Positions 46,801-55,200 of a stretch of 64,000 nt of DNA are shown here, piece by piece; the stretch's first letter is position 1; the number at the start of each line of letters is the position of its first letter. The position numbers and the translations under genes were made by a program. The notes beneath the pieces are model-generated. The model saw nothing but the letters and a program-made list of their open reading frames with translations, had not been told where the DNA came from and did not search any database. Origin of the DNA: Agrypnia vestita (lineage: Eukaryota; Arthropoda; Insecta; Trichoptera; Phryganeidae); contig JADDOH010023095.1 in the NCBI GenBank assembly GCA_016648135.1, positions 1-64,000 on the forward strand, given 5' to 3'.

Positions 46801-49084
46801 AATCTGATAAAGAAGATGATGATTCCAGCTTTAATAGCACAGATCAGAATTCTTCTTGTGAGACTCGAATATCATTGGACAATTCTAAAACGGATCTAAA
46901 TATAGAATCAATCATCCAGAATGTTGATTCCCTTTCTCTTGATTCTAATTCAACGCAAAATATAAACAATAATGCGGCTCCCGCTAAAAGTGAAATTGTT
47001 GAACATTCCGACTGTAAAAAGGTAGATTTTAATAAACAAAATGTAGATAAAGCAAAAAATGTACCTGATCAAAAAGAAGAGCCTTCCTCGCGAGCATCCG
47101 ACAGCCACGCAGCCGGGAGCAGCTCTCACGCGGGACCTTCCAGCTCCGCCAGTAATCTAGATGGCAGTAAAAATCAAACTCTCGTGGATTACTTGGCTGA
47201 AAATATGGATGTTAGTAATATTTTTCCCGTATCATGTAGCAACTTAACATTTGCATAGTATTATGAAATTTAAAAACAGTTTATATTATTTCTTTAAAAA
47301 CTAAGAAACTTTATACAAACCACATTGATTATTTTTAATGTTGACCGGTTTCGATACCATTGTATCTTTATCAGGACAGATACACAATAATTGTTCCATA
47401 AGTTAAATATGTAAAGGAGTCAATCGTTGGATGGATGTGGCCTCATTCATGGTGGAGATGGATATTGAGTAATAAAAGAATAACCATTCATAATTTTATT
47501 TGGTTACATTGTAACAGGCAATACTCAATGAAGAAATGTACGCTGTGGTCCCGTTGAACTGGTGCCCCCATGTGGATTCTGTCAGTCCTGAATCTTCAGA
47601 GGAGATGTTTGCTCAAGGGCAGAAGTGTGTCGACTGTGATCACACCGAGGAGAATTGGGTCTGCCTACACTGCTTTACTGTAAGTTAATTATTTATATCA
47701 ACTGTATATAAGTTTTTTAGGGTTTCAAATATTCAGAAATCAGCGGCGCGCGGGCATTATGCAATACAGGATTATTTGTAAAACATTAATAACCTCGCAG
47801 GACTATACTCCTGCTTTGATTATGAGTCGAAAATGTTCAAGCTATCATGACCTAATACCAATAGTTATGGAGATATGCGACATCAAAGTTGGCATTTTTT
47901 TTTCAATATTTCTGACTAATTTTTTGTAAAACGTTACTATCATTACAGTAACTAATATCAATTATAAAAAATTCATTTGTTTCTGTACAAGTTAAATAAA
48001 ATGATTAAAACCGTGAAAAAAATCCAATTGGAATGTTTTCCAATTGGAATTCAAAGGTTTTTATTTTTTTATTTGACTTGATAGAAACAAATGAATTTTT
48101 CATAATTTATATTAGTTACTGTAATAATTGTCCAACGTTTTACAAAAAATAAGTCAGAAATATTGGAAAAAAAAATGCCAACTTTGATGTCGCATATCTC
48201 CATAACTATTGGTAGGTCATGATAGCTTCAACATTTTCGACTCATAATCAAGGCAGGAGTATAGTCCTGCGAATAAATAACCTTGTATATTAATTAAACT
48301 ATAATGATAAAACTGACATTTGTACTCAAGAATTTCTGCATAAAAGTCAGGGGTACAAAATCACATTAACCGTCCTAGTTTTATATTCCTCACACAAGGT
48401 ATATCTAGCAAGATTTGCATGGGGCGGGGATTAATCAATATTGTGAAAAATAAATTATGATTGCTCATTTATCAAGATTGATAAACAACTGTTCTGCCTT
48501 CCTGCAGCATTGCAAGTGTGTGCATCACATTGTTTTAGTAAATTTGGATTTTGTACTCTGTATTTAATATGTTTACATAATTAGAGGCAATGTCAACTTG
48601 GTTTACTGCATCGGAGAGGAAAGGTTAATGAGATTCAAACTACGTGTAAATCCCCTTTCATCCTATATTTTCTTATCTCTACTGATTACAACTCGTATTT
48701 ACTGTTATTTTTGTACGAAGAAATGCTGATCCACATAAAATAATCCTTTTTTGTACAATCTTTAATCTATCATCTTTTTCTCATTAATTTTATTTACCAA
48801 TACAGAATTAAGCAAAAGGATTTGAAGATCAATTATTATTATTATTATTCCAGAGGGCGTGTGGCCGCTACATAGGGGGGCACATGGTGCAGCACTGCGA
48901 GCAGACTGAACATCCCTTGGTGCTGTCTCTGGCAGACTTGTCCGTGTGGTGCTCCGCCTGCCAGGCCTACGTGGACCACCCAAACCTCTACCCTCACAGG
49001 AGCCTCGCACACAAAGTCAAGTTCGGAGAACCCCTCCCATGGTCCTACGGAGATCACACCACCAACCAGTTATCAATGATTTGA
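22819..49084 (+). CDS. HDAC6: Histone deacetylase 6 (two catalytic domains plus ZnF-UBP), complete
   Basis: Class IIb zinc deacetylase, known to act mainly in the cytoplasm on tubulin and other proteins and to bind free ubiquitin C-termini. I joined exons by GT/AG sites and phase: 22819-22821, 22994-23128, 28617-28706, 30026-30156, 30383-30566, 31532-31803, 32467-32659, 35628-35687 (or 35739-35798), 40363-40556, 41745-41998, 42086-42164, 42524-42794, 43260-43417, 44959-45154, 45272-45401, 46441-47210, 47518-47679, 48854-49084. The frame stays open throughout and gives 1170 residues, close to the usual HDAC6 length. Order: basic N-terminus (residues about 20-75), CD1 (about 88-421), CD2 (about 506-850), low-complexity Ser/Asn linker (about 885-1035), ZnF-UBP (about 1050-1160). 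Both domains keep RPPGHH, DWDVHHG, SAG-aromatic-D and LEGGY. The start is the ATG that is followed at once by a GTAAGT donor; exon 2 has no in-frame ATG early enough to replace it, but this one-codon first exon is the least certain part. The gene is divergent from the 94-codon ORF/MIPEP unit. Confidence 0.96.
23271..23999 (+). mobile_element. pogo-type transposon with CENP-B-like DNA-binding remnants
   Basis: Perfect 20-bp-class ends CAGTCGAACTCGGTTATAAC and its inverse, TA on both sides. Inside, 23745-23860 gives frame pieces [15 protein letters not shown] and [13 protein letters not shown], which line up in order with the CENP-B N-terminal helix-turn-helix (KRK, EKxEII, STVSTILKNKD) of pogo transposases. 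Frameshifts and a stop separate them. It lies in HDAC6 intron 2. Confidence 0.7.
24263..25127 (-). pseudogene. LINE ORF2 fragment (linker and start of reverse transcriptase)
   Basis: 25127-24783 encodes [20 protein letters not shown] and [11 protein letters not shown], the linker before the reverse transcriptase in RTE-like insect LINEs. 24487-24263 encodes [10 protein letters not shown] and [20 protein letters not shown] across one frameshift, the start of the RT domain. The catalytic YADD part is absent. Confidence 0.7.
25190..28012. other. HDAC6 intron 2, largely unresolved
   Basis: 25230-25310 on the - strand resembles a Penelope-type 3' end (TGATAATGGCCTCACAAGCC then GAAACAGGTC). 25790-25890 has a direct repeat of TTACACAGTAGAAATAATTAG. 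The rest is AT-rich with no exon-like sequence. Confidence 0.4.
28013..28430. repeat. Foldback MITE, 418 bp, in HDAC6 intron 2
   Basis: GTGCACAATGTGGCGTTGGG at the left is mirrored by CCCAACGCCACATTGTGCAC at the right; pairing continues through TGTCCTGATTCCAAAAATGT and GCCGGCACGCAAATATT to a CTATAGACA/TGTCTATAG centre. No ORF. Confidence 0.75.
28707..30025. other. HDAC6 intron 3: foldback half copy and a SINE
   Basis: 29400-29662 matches the central part of the 47784-48291 foldback family. 29768-29940 is a tRNA-derived SINE. Nothing else found. Confidence 0.5.
29768..29940 (+). repeat. tRNA-derived SINE
   Basis: GACACTGGCATCTCACACCG then AGGGTTTCGAGTTCGATTCC is a tRNA-like body with a B box. 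A close relative lies inverted at 60302-60378. The body ends in an A-rich stretch near 29940. Confidence 0.6.
30026..40556 (+). CDS. HDAC6: HDAC6 catalytic domain 1 exons (exons 4-9)
   Basis: Exon 4 opens the domain ([16 protein letters not shown], the class II entry motif). Exon 5 ends in AIYIHP. Exon 6 has RPPGHH at residues 214-219 (tandem catalytic His 218/219) and DWDVHHG with zinc ligands D256 and H258. Exon 7 carries [14 protein letters not shown]. Exon 8 (two alternatives) carries the third zinc ligand D349. Exon 9 carries LEGGY with the transition-state Tyr at 388, then the [10 protein letters not shown] close of the domain. All catalytic residues are present, so CD1 should be active. 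The ~4.6-kb intron after exon 8 and the 2.97-kb intron before it both hold transposon debris. Confidence 0.95.
30233..30311. repeat. Perfect 34-bp inverted repeat in the 226-nt HDAC6 intron 4
   Basis: Arms 30233-30266 and 30278-30311 are exact inverses (arm begins ATAAGCTTGCAATTGAGTTA) around an 11-nt loop. The hairpin fills a third of the intron between exons 4 and 5 and ends 71 nt before exon 5. Confidence 0.9.
32789..34866 (+). mobile_element. 2.1-kb TIR transposon with 4-bp target duplication, broken transposase
   Basis: Terminal repeats CGTCGGCTTAGGGTGTAAA (left) and the same inward from the right, flanked by ATTT (32785-32788 and 34867-34870). On + at 33150-34560, frame pieces belong to one protein: [16 protein letters not shown], then [75 protein letters not shown] recognise this as a transposase family common in insects, but not its superfamily; 4-bp duplication would fit Sola. 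Several frameshifts. It sits in HDAC6 intron 7. Confidence 0.72.
35628..35687 (+). CDS. HDAC6: HDAC6 exon 8a (alternative, gatekeeper Glu)
   Basis: A 60-nt exon, phase 0 at both ends, between CACTCCAG and a consensus GTAAGT donor. It encodes [20 protein letters not shown], residues 337-356. D349 is the third zinc ligand. The residue seven after it is Glu, at the position where vertebrate CD1 has the gatekeeper Lys (established for zebrafish HDAC6 K330). It joins in frame to GEMEVTP of exon 9. It is one of two alternative copies; the second starts 51 nt after this exon ends. Confidence 0.93.
35739..35798 (+). CDS. HDAC6: HDAC6 exon 8b (alternative, gatekeeper Lys)
   Basis: A second 60-nt, phase 0-0 exon encoding [20 protein letters not shown]. 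It aligns residue for residue with exon 8a and keeps the zinc-ligand Asp. Its last residue is Lys, seven after the Asp, as in the canonical CD1 GDPK motif. The acceptor is strong (a T-rich tract then GTTGTAG); the donor AAG-GTCAAA is weak. The two copies share 10 of 20 residues, and 8 of those 10 use a different synonymous codon, so protein constraint has acted on both. The 51-nt spacer is probably too short to be spliced as an intron, which would make the exons mutually exclusive. The alternative reading is a decaying exon copy, but no stop or frameshift supports that. Confidence 0.82.
35799..38913. other. HDAC6 intron after exon 8, first part: dispersed repeat pieces
   Basis: 36285-36345 and 37850-37912 share an inverted match (ATGTGTCTCAAATAATAACA with CTCTCTGTA; and its inverse), so a TIR-type or dispersed element is present but its ends are unclear. 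No exon-like ORF. Confidence 0.4.
38914..39745 (+). pseudogene. 5'-truncated LINE tail
   Basis: Open for 209 codons: [20 protein letters not shown], then [19 protein letters not shown], the region after the RT palm. The 3' end is an A-rich run at 39737-39755. No RT catalytic motif. 39746-40362 holds no gene. Confidence 0.7.
41195..41640 (+). pseudogene. LINE ORF2 C-terminal fragment in HDAC6 intron 9
   Basis: [21 protein letters not shown], cut by a frameshift, runs into [40 protein letters not shown] and [12 protein letters not shown]. This is the standard C-terminus of an insect endonuclease-reverse transcriptase LINE. First quoted block here is shown whole only in part: [18 protein letters not shown]. 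Confidence 0.7.
41745..46680 (+). CDS. HDAC6: HDAC6 inter-domain exon and catalytic domain 2 exons (exons 10-16)
   Basis: Exon 10 (41745-41998) is the inter-domain helix and linker. Exons 11-12 open CD2 with [11 protein letters not shown] and GHVERPERL. Exon 13 has RPPGHH at residues 640-645. Exon 14 has [11 protein letters not shown] with zinc ligands D682 and H684. Exon 15 has [14 protein letters not shown] with zinc ligand D775 and Leu seven residues later, matching the CD2 gatekeeper Leu known in vertebrates. Exon 16 begins GCKVTPECF and reaches LEGGY with catalytic Tyr 815. The domain is intact and, unlike CD1, has a single copy of the exon carrying the third ligand. CD2 is the main tubulin deacetylase in characterised HDAC6 proteins. 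Confidence 0.95.
44050..44199. repeat. TIR MITE related to the GGGCCGGTTG family
   Basis: AGGACCTGTTGTTTGATCAG and its inverse CTGATCAAACAACAGACCCT; arms pair for about 60 bp. Confidence 0.7.
44429..44608. repeat. Hairpin MITE, copy 2
   Basis: ACCTCTTTCCATTTAAGAAA ... TTTTTAAAGGGAAAGAGGT; same family as 17898-18072. Confidence 0.75.
45402..46440. other. HDAC6 intron 15, no element resolved
   Basis: AT-rich, no repeat partner found in the window and no exon-like sequence. Confidence 0.4.
46681..47210 (+). CDS. HDAC6: HDAC6 low-complexity linker (end of exon 16)
   Basis: Part of the 770-nt exon 16. After the CD2 fold ends near [11 protein letters not shown] the protein becomes rich in Ser, Asn, Asp and Lys, with a serine cluster ([20 protein letters not shown], about residues 994-1013), then [13 protein letters not shown]. 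No repeat of the human SE14 type is visible. The exon ends at GAT-GTTAGT, which keeps phase 0 into exon 17. Reading on instead gives a stop at 47256-47258, so intron retention would yield a protein lacking the zinc finger. Confidence 0.85.
47310..47410 (-). repeat. Penelope-type 3' end in HDAC6 intron 16
   Basis: On the - strand: CTGATAAAGATACAATGGTA then TCGAAACCGGTCAACA, the usual 3'-end signature of Penelope-like elements. Confidence 0.5.
47518..49084 (+). CDS. HDAC6: HDAC6 ZnF-UBP ubiquitin-binding zinc finger (exons 17-18)
   Basis: Exon 17 (47518-47679) carries [22 protein letters not shown]. Exon 18 (48854-49084) carries [37 protein letters not shown] and the stop TGA at 49082-49084. 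This is the full Cys/His set of a ZnF-UBP domain. The Arg of GRY, the Trp of VWC and the Tyr of QAY match residues that grip the ubiquitin C-terminal Gly-Gly in human HDAC6. The separating intron (47680-48853) holds a 0.5-kb foldback element. The domain is at the extreme C-terminus as in other HDAC6 proteins. Confidence 0.96.
47784..48291. repeat. Complete ~0.5-kb foldback element in HDAC6 intron 17
   Basis: Outer arm CGCAGGACTATACTCCTGC followed by TTTGATTATGAGTCGAAAAT is mirrored at 48220-48275; inner hairpin TCCAATTGGAATGTTTTCCA with GGTTTTTAT is near 48030. It is almost one palindrome end to end. Partial relatives are at 8790, 11497 and 29400. Confidence 0.8.
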
Positions 49085-49266
49085 AAATTTTTATATTAAC
49101 CCTTTTATTTATTCACACTATTATTTATAATATGCCAAGTTCTCATTTAATCCTATGGGGATTACTATATGACGAACCAGTTATTATTGATTTGATATTT
49201 TTTATTTTTATAATTTTATTTATACCTTTATTTATAACTTGTACTTAATTTGTTTAATTGTAAATT

Positions 49267-49272
49267 AATAAA
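49267..49272 (+). promoter_or_regulatory. Polyadenylation signal of HDAC6
   Basis: AATAAA lies 183 nt after the HDAC6 stop in AT-rich sequence, the first clear signal downstream. It gives a 3' UTR of roughly 200 nt. Confidence 0.6.
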
Positions 49273-49640
49273 AATTATTAATCGAAAATCCCTGATATTT
49301 TTTTATTTCACACCAATGTCTAATATGTTTAGCGGAAAATCCATTTGTCCGTAGCAGCAAAAACTCTTGAATGGTGAGCTCTGGTATTGTGAAATTTGCA
49401 CTTGTTCTGTATTACGAGATTAACACAACTATTTCCAGCTCACAACATTACTTCCATAGTGAGTTACGGAGCTTTGAAATATCCATTTAACCATAAAAAG
49501 GCGAGACATCAATTTTTCCATTAAATTCAATTGTCCATTAAGAATATATATTTTAAAAATGTGTTGGTATTTACTTAGACACAAAATACAAGGCATAACA
49601 TTATTACAAGAATCAATATATCGAGGGTAGAAAGCCAAAA
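49273..49640. other. Intergenic, nothing resolved
   Basis: AT-rich sequence after the HDAC6 poly(A) signal; no ORF with recognisable content. Confidence 0.4.
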
Positions 49641-49854
49641 GGGCGTTAGTGATTATTTCAAACCTTACAGGAGAGCAAAATAATGTTTTTTCAATCTGAT
49701 TTTGTCAATACTTATTTTATTACTAGATTTTCATCTGTGTTTTGGATTAACAAATATGCAAATCATTTAATAATAAGAGAAACATTGACAAAATCAGATT
49801 GACAAAACTTTATTTTGCCCTCCTGTGAAGTTCAAAATTAAACTAACGCTCCTT
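49641..49854. repeat. TIR MITE (GGGCGTTAGT ends)
   Basis: GGGCGTTAGT ... AGGAGAGCAAAATAATG ... TTCAATCTGATTTTGTCAAT is mirrored by ATTGACAAAATCAGATTGAC ... TTATTTTGCCCTCCT ... ACTAACGCTC. Confidence 0.7.
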
Positions 49855-50114
49855 TGACGATTGCCAATGCAATAGGATTAAATTGTGGGCCTAATGCACA
49901 CCGGTATGCTGAAAAACTTGATATAGAGCGCATAAAGATTGCTGACCAACATGCAAATCAGATCACTCGAGAAGGCAGAATGAGAGGTAGACAAAAACAA
50001 ATTGACATTTTGGATGCTTACACATCGGCAGAAGATCTATTATATGTACCAGAAATAGATGACTCTATGAAAGAAATTTTTAAAATTACATTTGTATTAA
50101 TTATTTATGCATGA
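49854..50114 (+). pseudogene. C-terminal fragment of an unclassified transposon ORF
   Basis: AIGLNCGPNAHRYAEKLD, Arg/Gln-rich helix, then AEDLLYVPEIDDSM. The tail resembles the end (YGPGIDDSM-like) of a transposon protein I have seen in other invertebrates but cannot place. Starts abruptly next to the MITE at 49641-49854; continues past DDSM into unrelated residues. Confidence 0.4.
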
Positions 50115-50689
50115 AACTTTAAACGCGTTTTTCTCAAAATAACATTTTCAAAAACGGTGACCACGATATTTCAAAAACTACTCGACAGATTTAAATGAAA
50201 TTTGAACATCATATTTTAGGCATTAAAAACTTGTGCTTAATCGAATGATTGTTTTTTTTTACTTAAATTTTTTTTTATAAATAATAAATGAGTGCTTTTT
50301 TCCCTCAAAATTCATAATTAAGCTTTCAAAGACCGCCATATTGCTTAAATTGAAAAAAAATAAAAAATCTTTGATTAAGCACGAGATAAACTATTGAACT
50401 ACTAATTTTTTTTTTGTTTTATTAAATTTAGATAAACCACTAAGAAGCACTGATGGTCACCGCGAGGCACTATTTGCAAGACAGGGGTCAAGAATCGAGC
50501 TTCTATTGTGGCCAAGTATTAATAATTTTATTTGAAATTTTCGGTTTAGTTACTTAAAATATAGTGTAAAACGTTGGTATTATGTATTGAATCAACACAA
50601 CCGTTCAAAAAAAATCTTGAAAATGTCTATTTTTTTGCGCTTCTGACTACATGTAACCTCTTAAGGATTAAGTTGAAAATTAATTTGTG

Positions 50690-51150
50690 GGGGAAACAAA
50701 GTTTGATTCAAATGGTATAGATTTGCATCGAAAATAAATCAGGGAGAGGGGAAAGGGTAGAAGGGGAGGAAGGAAATGTCACCTAGTTTTCCTGCCGGGT
50801 CCTAAAAAATAAGTTTGAAAATTTTAAGTGCGATCAGTCAAACGGTACAGATTTGCATCGAAAATATATCAGGGGGAGGGAAAGTGGTAAAAGAATAGGG
50901 GAGAAATGTCGCCTATGTTACCCGCCATGTCCTAAAAAATAAGTTTCCAAATTTTGAGTCTGATCGGTCGAACGGTACAGATTTTCATCTCAAATATATT
51001 AGGGGGGAAGGGGTAAAAGAATAGGGAGAAGTGTTGCCTATGTTACCCGCCGAGTCCTGAAGCATAAGTATGAAAATTTCAATCGAATCGGACAAACAGT
51101 GTAGATTTGTATAGAGAACAGACAAACAGACATTGAGTTTTATAGGTATA
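50690..51150 (-). repeat. Array 1 of the ~130-bp module
   Basis: About four imperfect units with CGGTACAGATTTGCATCG, AATATATCAGGGGGAGGG and CCTATGTTACCCGCC. The outer end reads GACATTGAGTTTTATAGGTA. Orientation opposite to arrays 2 and 3. Confidence 0.75.
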
Positions 51151-52283
51151 GATACATTTTGTTCTACTAAAAAAATTAGTAAATCCAAATTAATTGTCTT
51201 AGGACCATGACACATAATTGACATCGTTCTCTTCGAGCCATTCAACATCGTCTAAAGTTTGTACTATTATCATATTACATCAATTCATTAACACAACGAG
51301 ACGAGCAGCCACTCTTGGACTCACTCTCATTTTGGTGTGCGTGTTTTTTTTATGGATCTCCTTGATGTGACGATTTAATGACTTGAAAGAGGTATGATAA
51401 AGACTTGATAGTTTCCAAATTTTGAAAAAAATCAGAAAAAGTAATTAAATAAATATTGCTGACCTAATCACCATCCAGACCCCCCATCCCCCATGTCAAA
51501 AAAAAAAGTTAAGCCCCCCCCACCCCCCCTTGGTGCTTACGTAATACTTGAATGGCCCCTATGGCATTACTCAATAGCTGTGTTTCATTTTGGCTGAGTC
51601 TTATATAATATAAAAAATTCATTAATATAGTGACACTCAAGGTAAATTTTTTCTCACTCAAACATAACTTTTTTTTGCGTGATAATAATTTTTTTTGTTC
51701 TAGAGCACTTTTTAAACAAGACCCCCACTCCCCACCTGTCAATGGTGTCCCGCTTCACAGATGTTAAAATCTGGTCACCTTACACATACTGCACCAAATT
51801 ACGATATGCAAACATCACAAATCATATAACTTATATTATTCTATCGTAAAGAAGACCAACTATCAAAAATAAAACTCAGCGGATAAAAGTAATATAAAAT
51901 TTATTTAAGGGAATTGATCACCACCACAACTAATATTAATGTTTAACTACTTCGTGCCCAAGTTGTGCATTCAGTGCTCCGTCATGTATACAGAACCAAA
52001 TTAAAAAAGAAAATTGATAGATTAAATTATAAACCAAGAATATAAATATAAACCATAAAATTAGGTGACTCGTCTCAACAATATGTGATAATACTTCAAA
52101 CATTTGCAGGATTATATTGTGATTATACAGTGATAATACTGCAAACATTTGCAGGATTGCAGGAAACAAAAGTTTGTAGGGTGTACTATAGACAATTCCA
52201 AAATTTTCACATTTAATTAAAATAGTTTATACCCAATTAAAATGTATTGACAACTTGTTGCCAAAATATTGTTATGCTCTTCT
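51151..52283. other. 3' flank of the small peptide gene, no other gene
   Basis: 51500-51530 is C-rich. 52088-52162 has a direct repeat of GATAATACTTCAAACATTTG then CAGGATT. An AATAAA on the - strand at 51905-51900 could end the small-peptide mRNA. Confidence 0.4.
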
Positions 52284-55200
52284 TTAACCGATTAAAAGCA
52301 ACTTCAAGAATTTTTTTTTGAGCTCAAACACGTTGGCGTTCTCTGGTCTGCTATTGTAGTCTCCCTGGTGGTTGGATCCAGTGTTAGAATCATCAAAGGG
52401 GGCACACATGACGACTACGGCCAGGCATACGAACACGAGAAATATCTGGAAAGAAAGATACATTATTAAATACCAAAGCTTACATTAATAGGACACTTCT
52501 GCAGATCTCATCCCCCCATGCATAAGTTGTCTTGGTAAACTTACATAAATATATAATTAATATAAATAAACTTTGTTTTCACCACTATTTTATTGAAAAT
52601 ATCAACATGTTTCAGAGCCCATGGCCCCTTCATTGGGATAAAATTGTATACTAACAAAATTAAATTAAAAAATCGAAGTATAGACAAAATATTAAAAAGT
52701 TATATATGGAAAATGAATAATAATAAAGTACCTACTTAACATGAAAATAAATTTAAAAGATAACTAATTGTAAAAAGGACCTGGTTATTTATAATATTCA
52801 ATTTACTATTAACACTTTTTCTTATTTCCAAAATTTCTAATTTATCAGACTGTGATTCTGTATAATTTGTACGTAAAATTTGTAAACCCTTATTAATATG
52901 AAAAGAATGATCCATAGCCAAAGGATTGATAGAAAATTCAGAATAATTATTACTATTTAAACATCTTAAGGCCTCGGGTACGATTAATGCGCAGCGTTAA
53001 TGCGCCCGAGTAGTAAGGGTCACATTGACGGCACAGTACTGAGGTTAGTCATATCGTGGCCGGCTTCCTTCACTACTCGGGCGCCTTGACGCTCTGACGC
53101 TCTGCCGCTTGCCGCTCGTATCGTACCCGAGGCCTAAGTGTTCCTTAACTCTAACTTCAAAATTTCTACACGTTTTTCCTATATAAAAATAATCACAATC
53201 AATACAAATCAATTTTGAAACACCCAAAATCTATACCTATAAAACTCAATGTCTGTCTGTCTGTCTGTTCTCTATACAAATCCACACCGTTTGTCCGATT
53301 CGATTCAAATTTTGCATACTTATGCTTTGGGACCCGGCGGGTAACATAGGCAACATTTCCTCCCTATTCTCATACCCCTTCCCCTCCCCCTGCCATATTT
53401 TTGATGCAAATTTGTACCGTTTGACCGATGACTTATTCTTTAGGACTCGGCGAGTAACATAGGCGATATTTACCTCTATTCTCGTACCCCTTCCCCTCCC
53501 CCTGACATATTTTCGATGCAAATCTGTACCGTTTGACCGATGAGACTCAAAATTTGGAAACTTATTCGTTAGGACTCAGCGAGTAACATAGGCGATATTT
53601 CCCCCCTATTCTCAGACCCCTTCCCCTCCCCTGACATATTTTCGATGCAAATCTGTACCGTTTGACCGATCGGACTCAATATTTGGAAATTTATTCTTTA
53701 GGACTCAGCGAGTAACATAGGTGATATTTCTTCCTTATTCTCATACCCCTTCCCCTCACCCCTGACATATTTTCGATGCAAATCTGTACTGTTCGAATCT
53801 AAACTTTGTTTCCACCCACAAATTTATTTTCAACTTAATCCTAGTTTATTTATAAAACTTATAATTTTTAAAAAAAGTCATTGAAAAGTTTTGTTCAATA
53901 AAAGACCAAACAATTTTAGAGTATTTTTATGTAGCTATTTTATTTATTATATTTATATTTTATTTATTATATTTGAATATATGCAATTATGAACAATTAT
54001 GTAAATTGAGTAGTCTTATGTATCATACAGACTATTTTACTTAATTTTAAATTCAATTAAGTACAGTATTTTTATGAATCGTTTTCTATGAATTTTTTCT
54101 TAATTAGATGTTTCATGTGATATTTTCAATGTTTAATAAATATAAGGTAATAATGATTCATTTTAATTTTCACCAATTAATTAATATTAAAATAAATTTT
54201 TCACTAATTAATTATATTAAAATAAAAAAACCTCAAGAAAAAAAGTTATTTCGAAAAGAACGGGGGCCCAATTAAGGTACTGGTCTTTGGGCCAGCTCTA
54301 TAAAGTGGGGGCAAGGGCAATGTAATAAATCTACACAATTAGGTCAATCATATAAGTTCACTGGGTTTTTAAACATCACATCATATAACTATGTCAAAGC
54401 TTTCAATTAATGCCACTTTTTAAGACTTTCATACACGTATCCCATATAAATAGCTTCGTACATGTGATTTTATTATTATTAAAAGAATTGATGCACCTGG
54501 TATAAATATCTAGGTACATACATTTAACGATTTTATAGATGTACATCAAGCGCGGATCCAGGGGGGGGGGTCATGGGGGTCATGACCCCCCCCTGGGCTG
54601 GGTCCAGGACCTAGGTGGACCACTAATTAAAATACTCATACTCACATTCAGTCACTCACTAACTTTTTTTATTTTTCAGGTACTACTGTATCTTTAAGCA
54701 CAATACTGCAATCGAACTCGATTGATAAAAAAAATCTGCGGACGCTATTAATGATACTATAAGTGTTCTACAAAATAAAAGAGAAAATGCGGACGTAATT
54801 TACCGACAGCTTTTGAAGAGGCTAAAAAAGTAGCTGAGCAATTATATGTAGAAATTAAATGTCCCAGAATGGTGTCAAGACATGTGTGTACATAGGGCCA
54901 ATAACCAACCTGCTCAATCTGCTGAAGAGTATTTCCGCAGAGCCATATACATTATTAGGCTGTCCCGATAAAAATTTTTTTGGCTTATCTTAACACAAGA
55001 CCTATAAAAGACCTACAAGAGATAAAATAAAACTATATCTTTAGGGTTCTACCGATCTACAAAGTTTTGAAAAATTGTCATTTTTATGGTGATATTTCGC
55101 TATCCTCAATTTGGCTCCTGAACTAAATACAAAAAAATATTTACTTTTTATTCTATTTAGGTGTAAATCATACATGACGTTTCGATTTGCATGCAACAAC

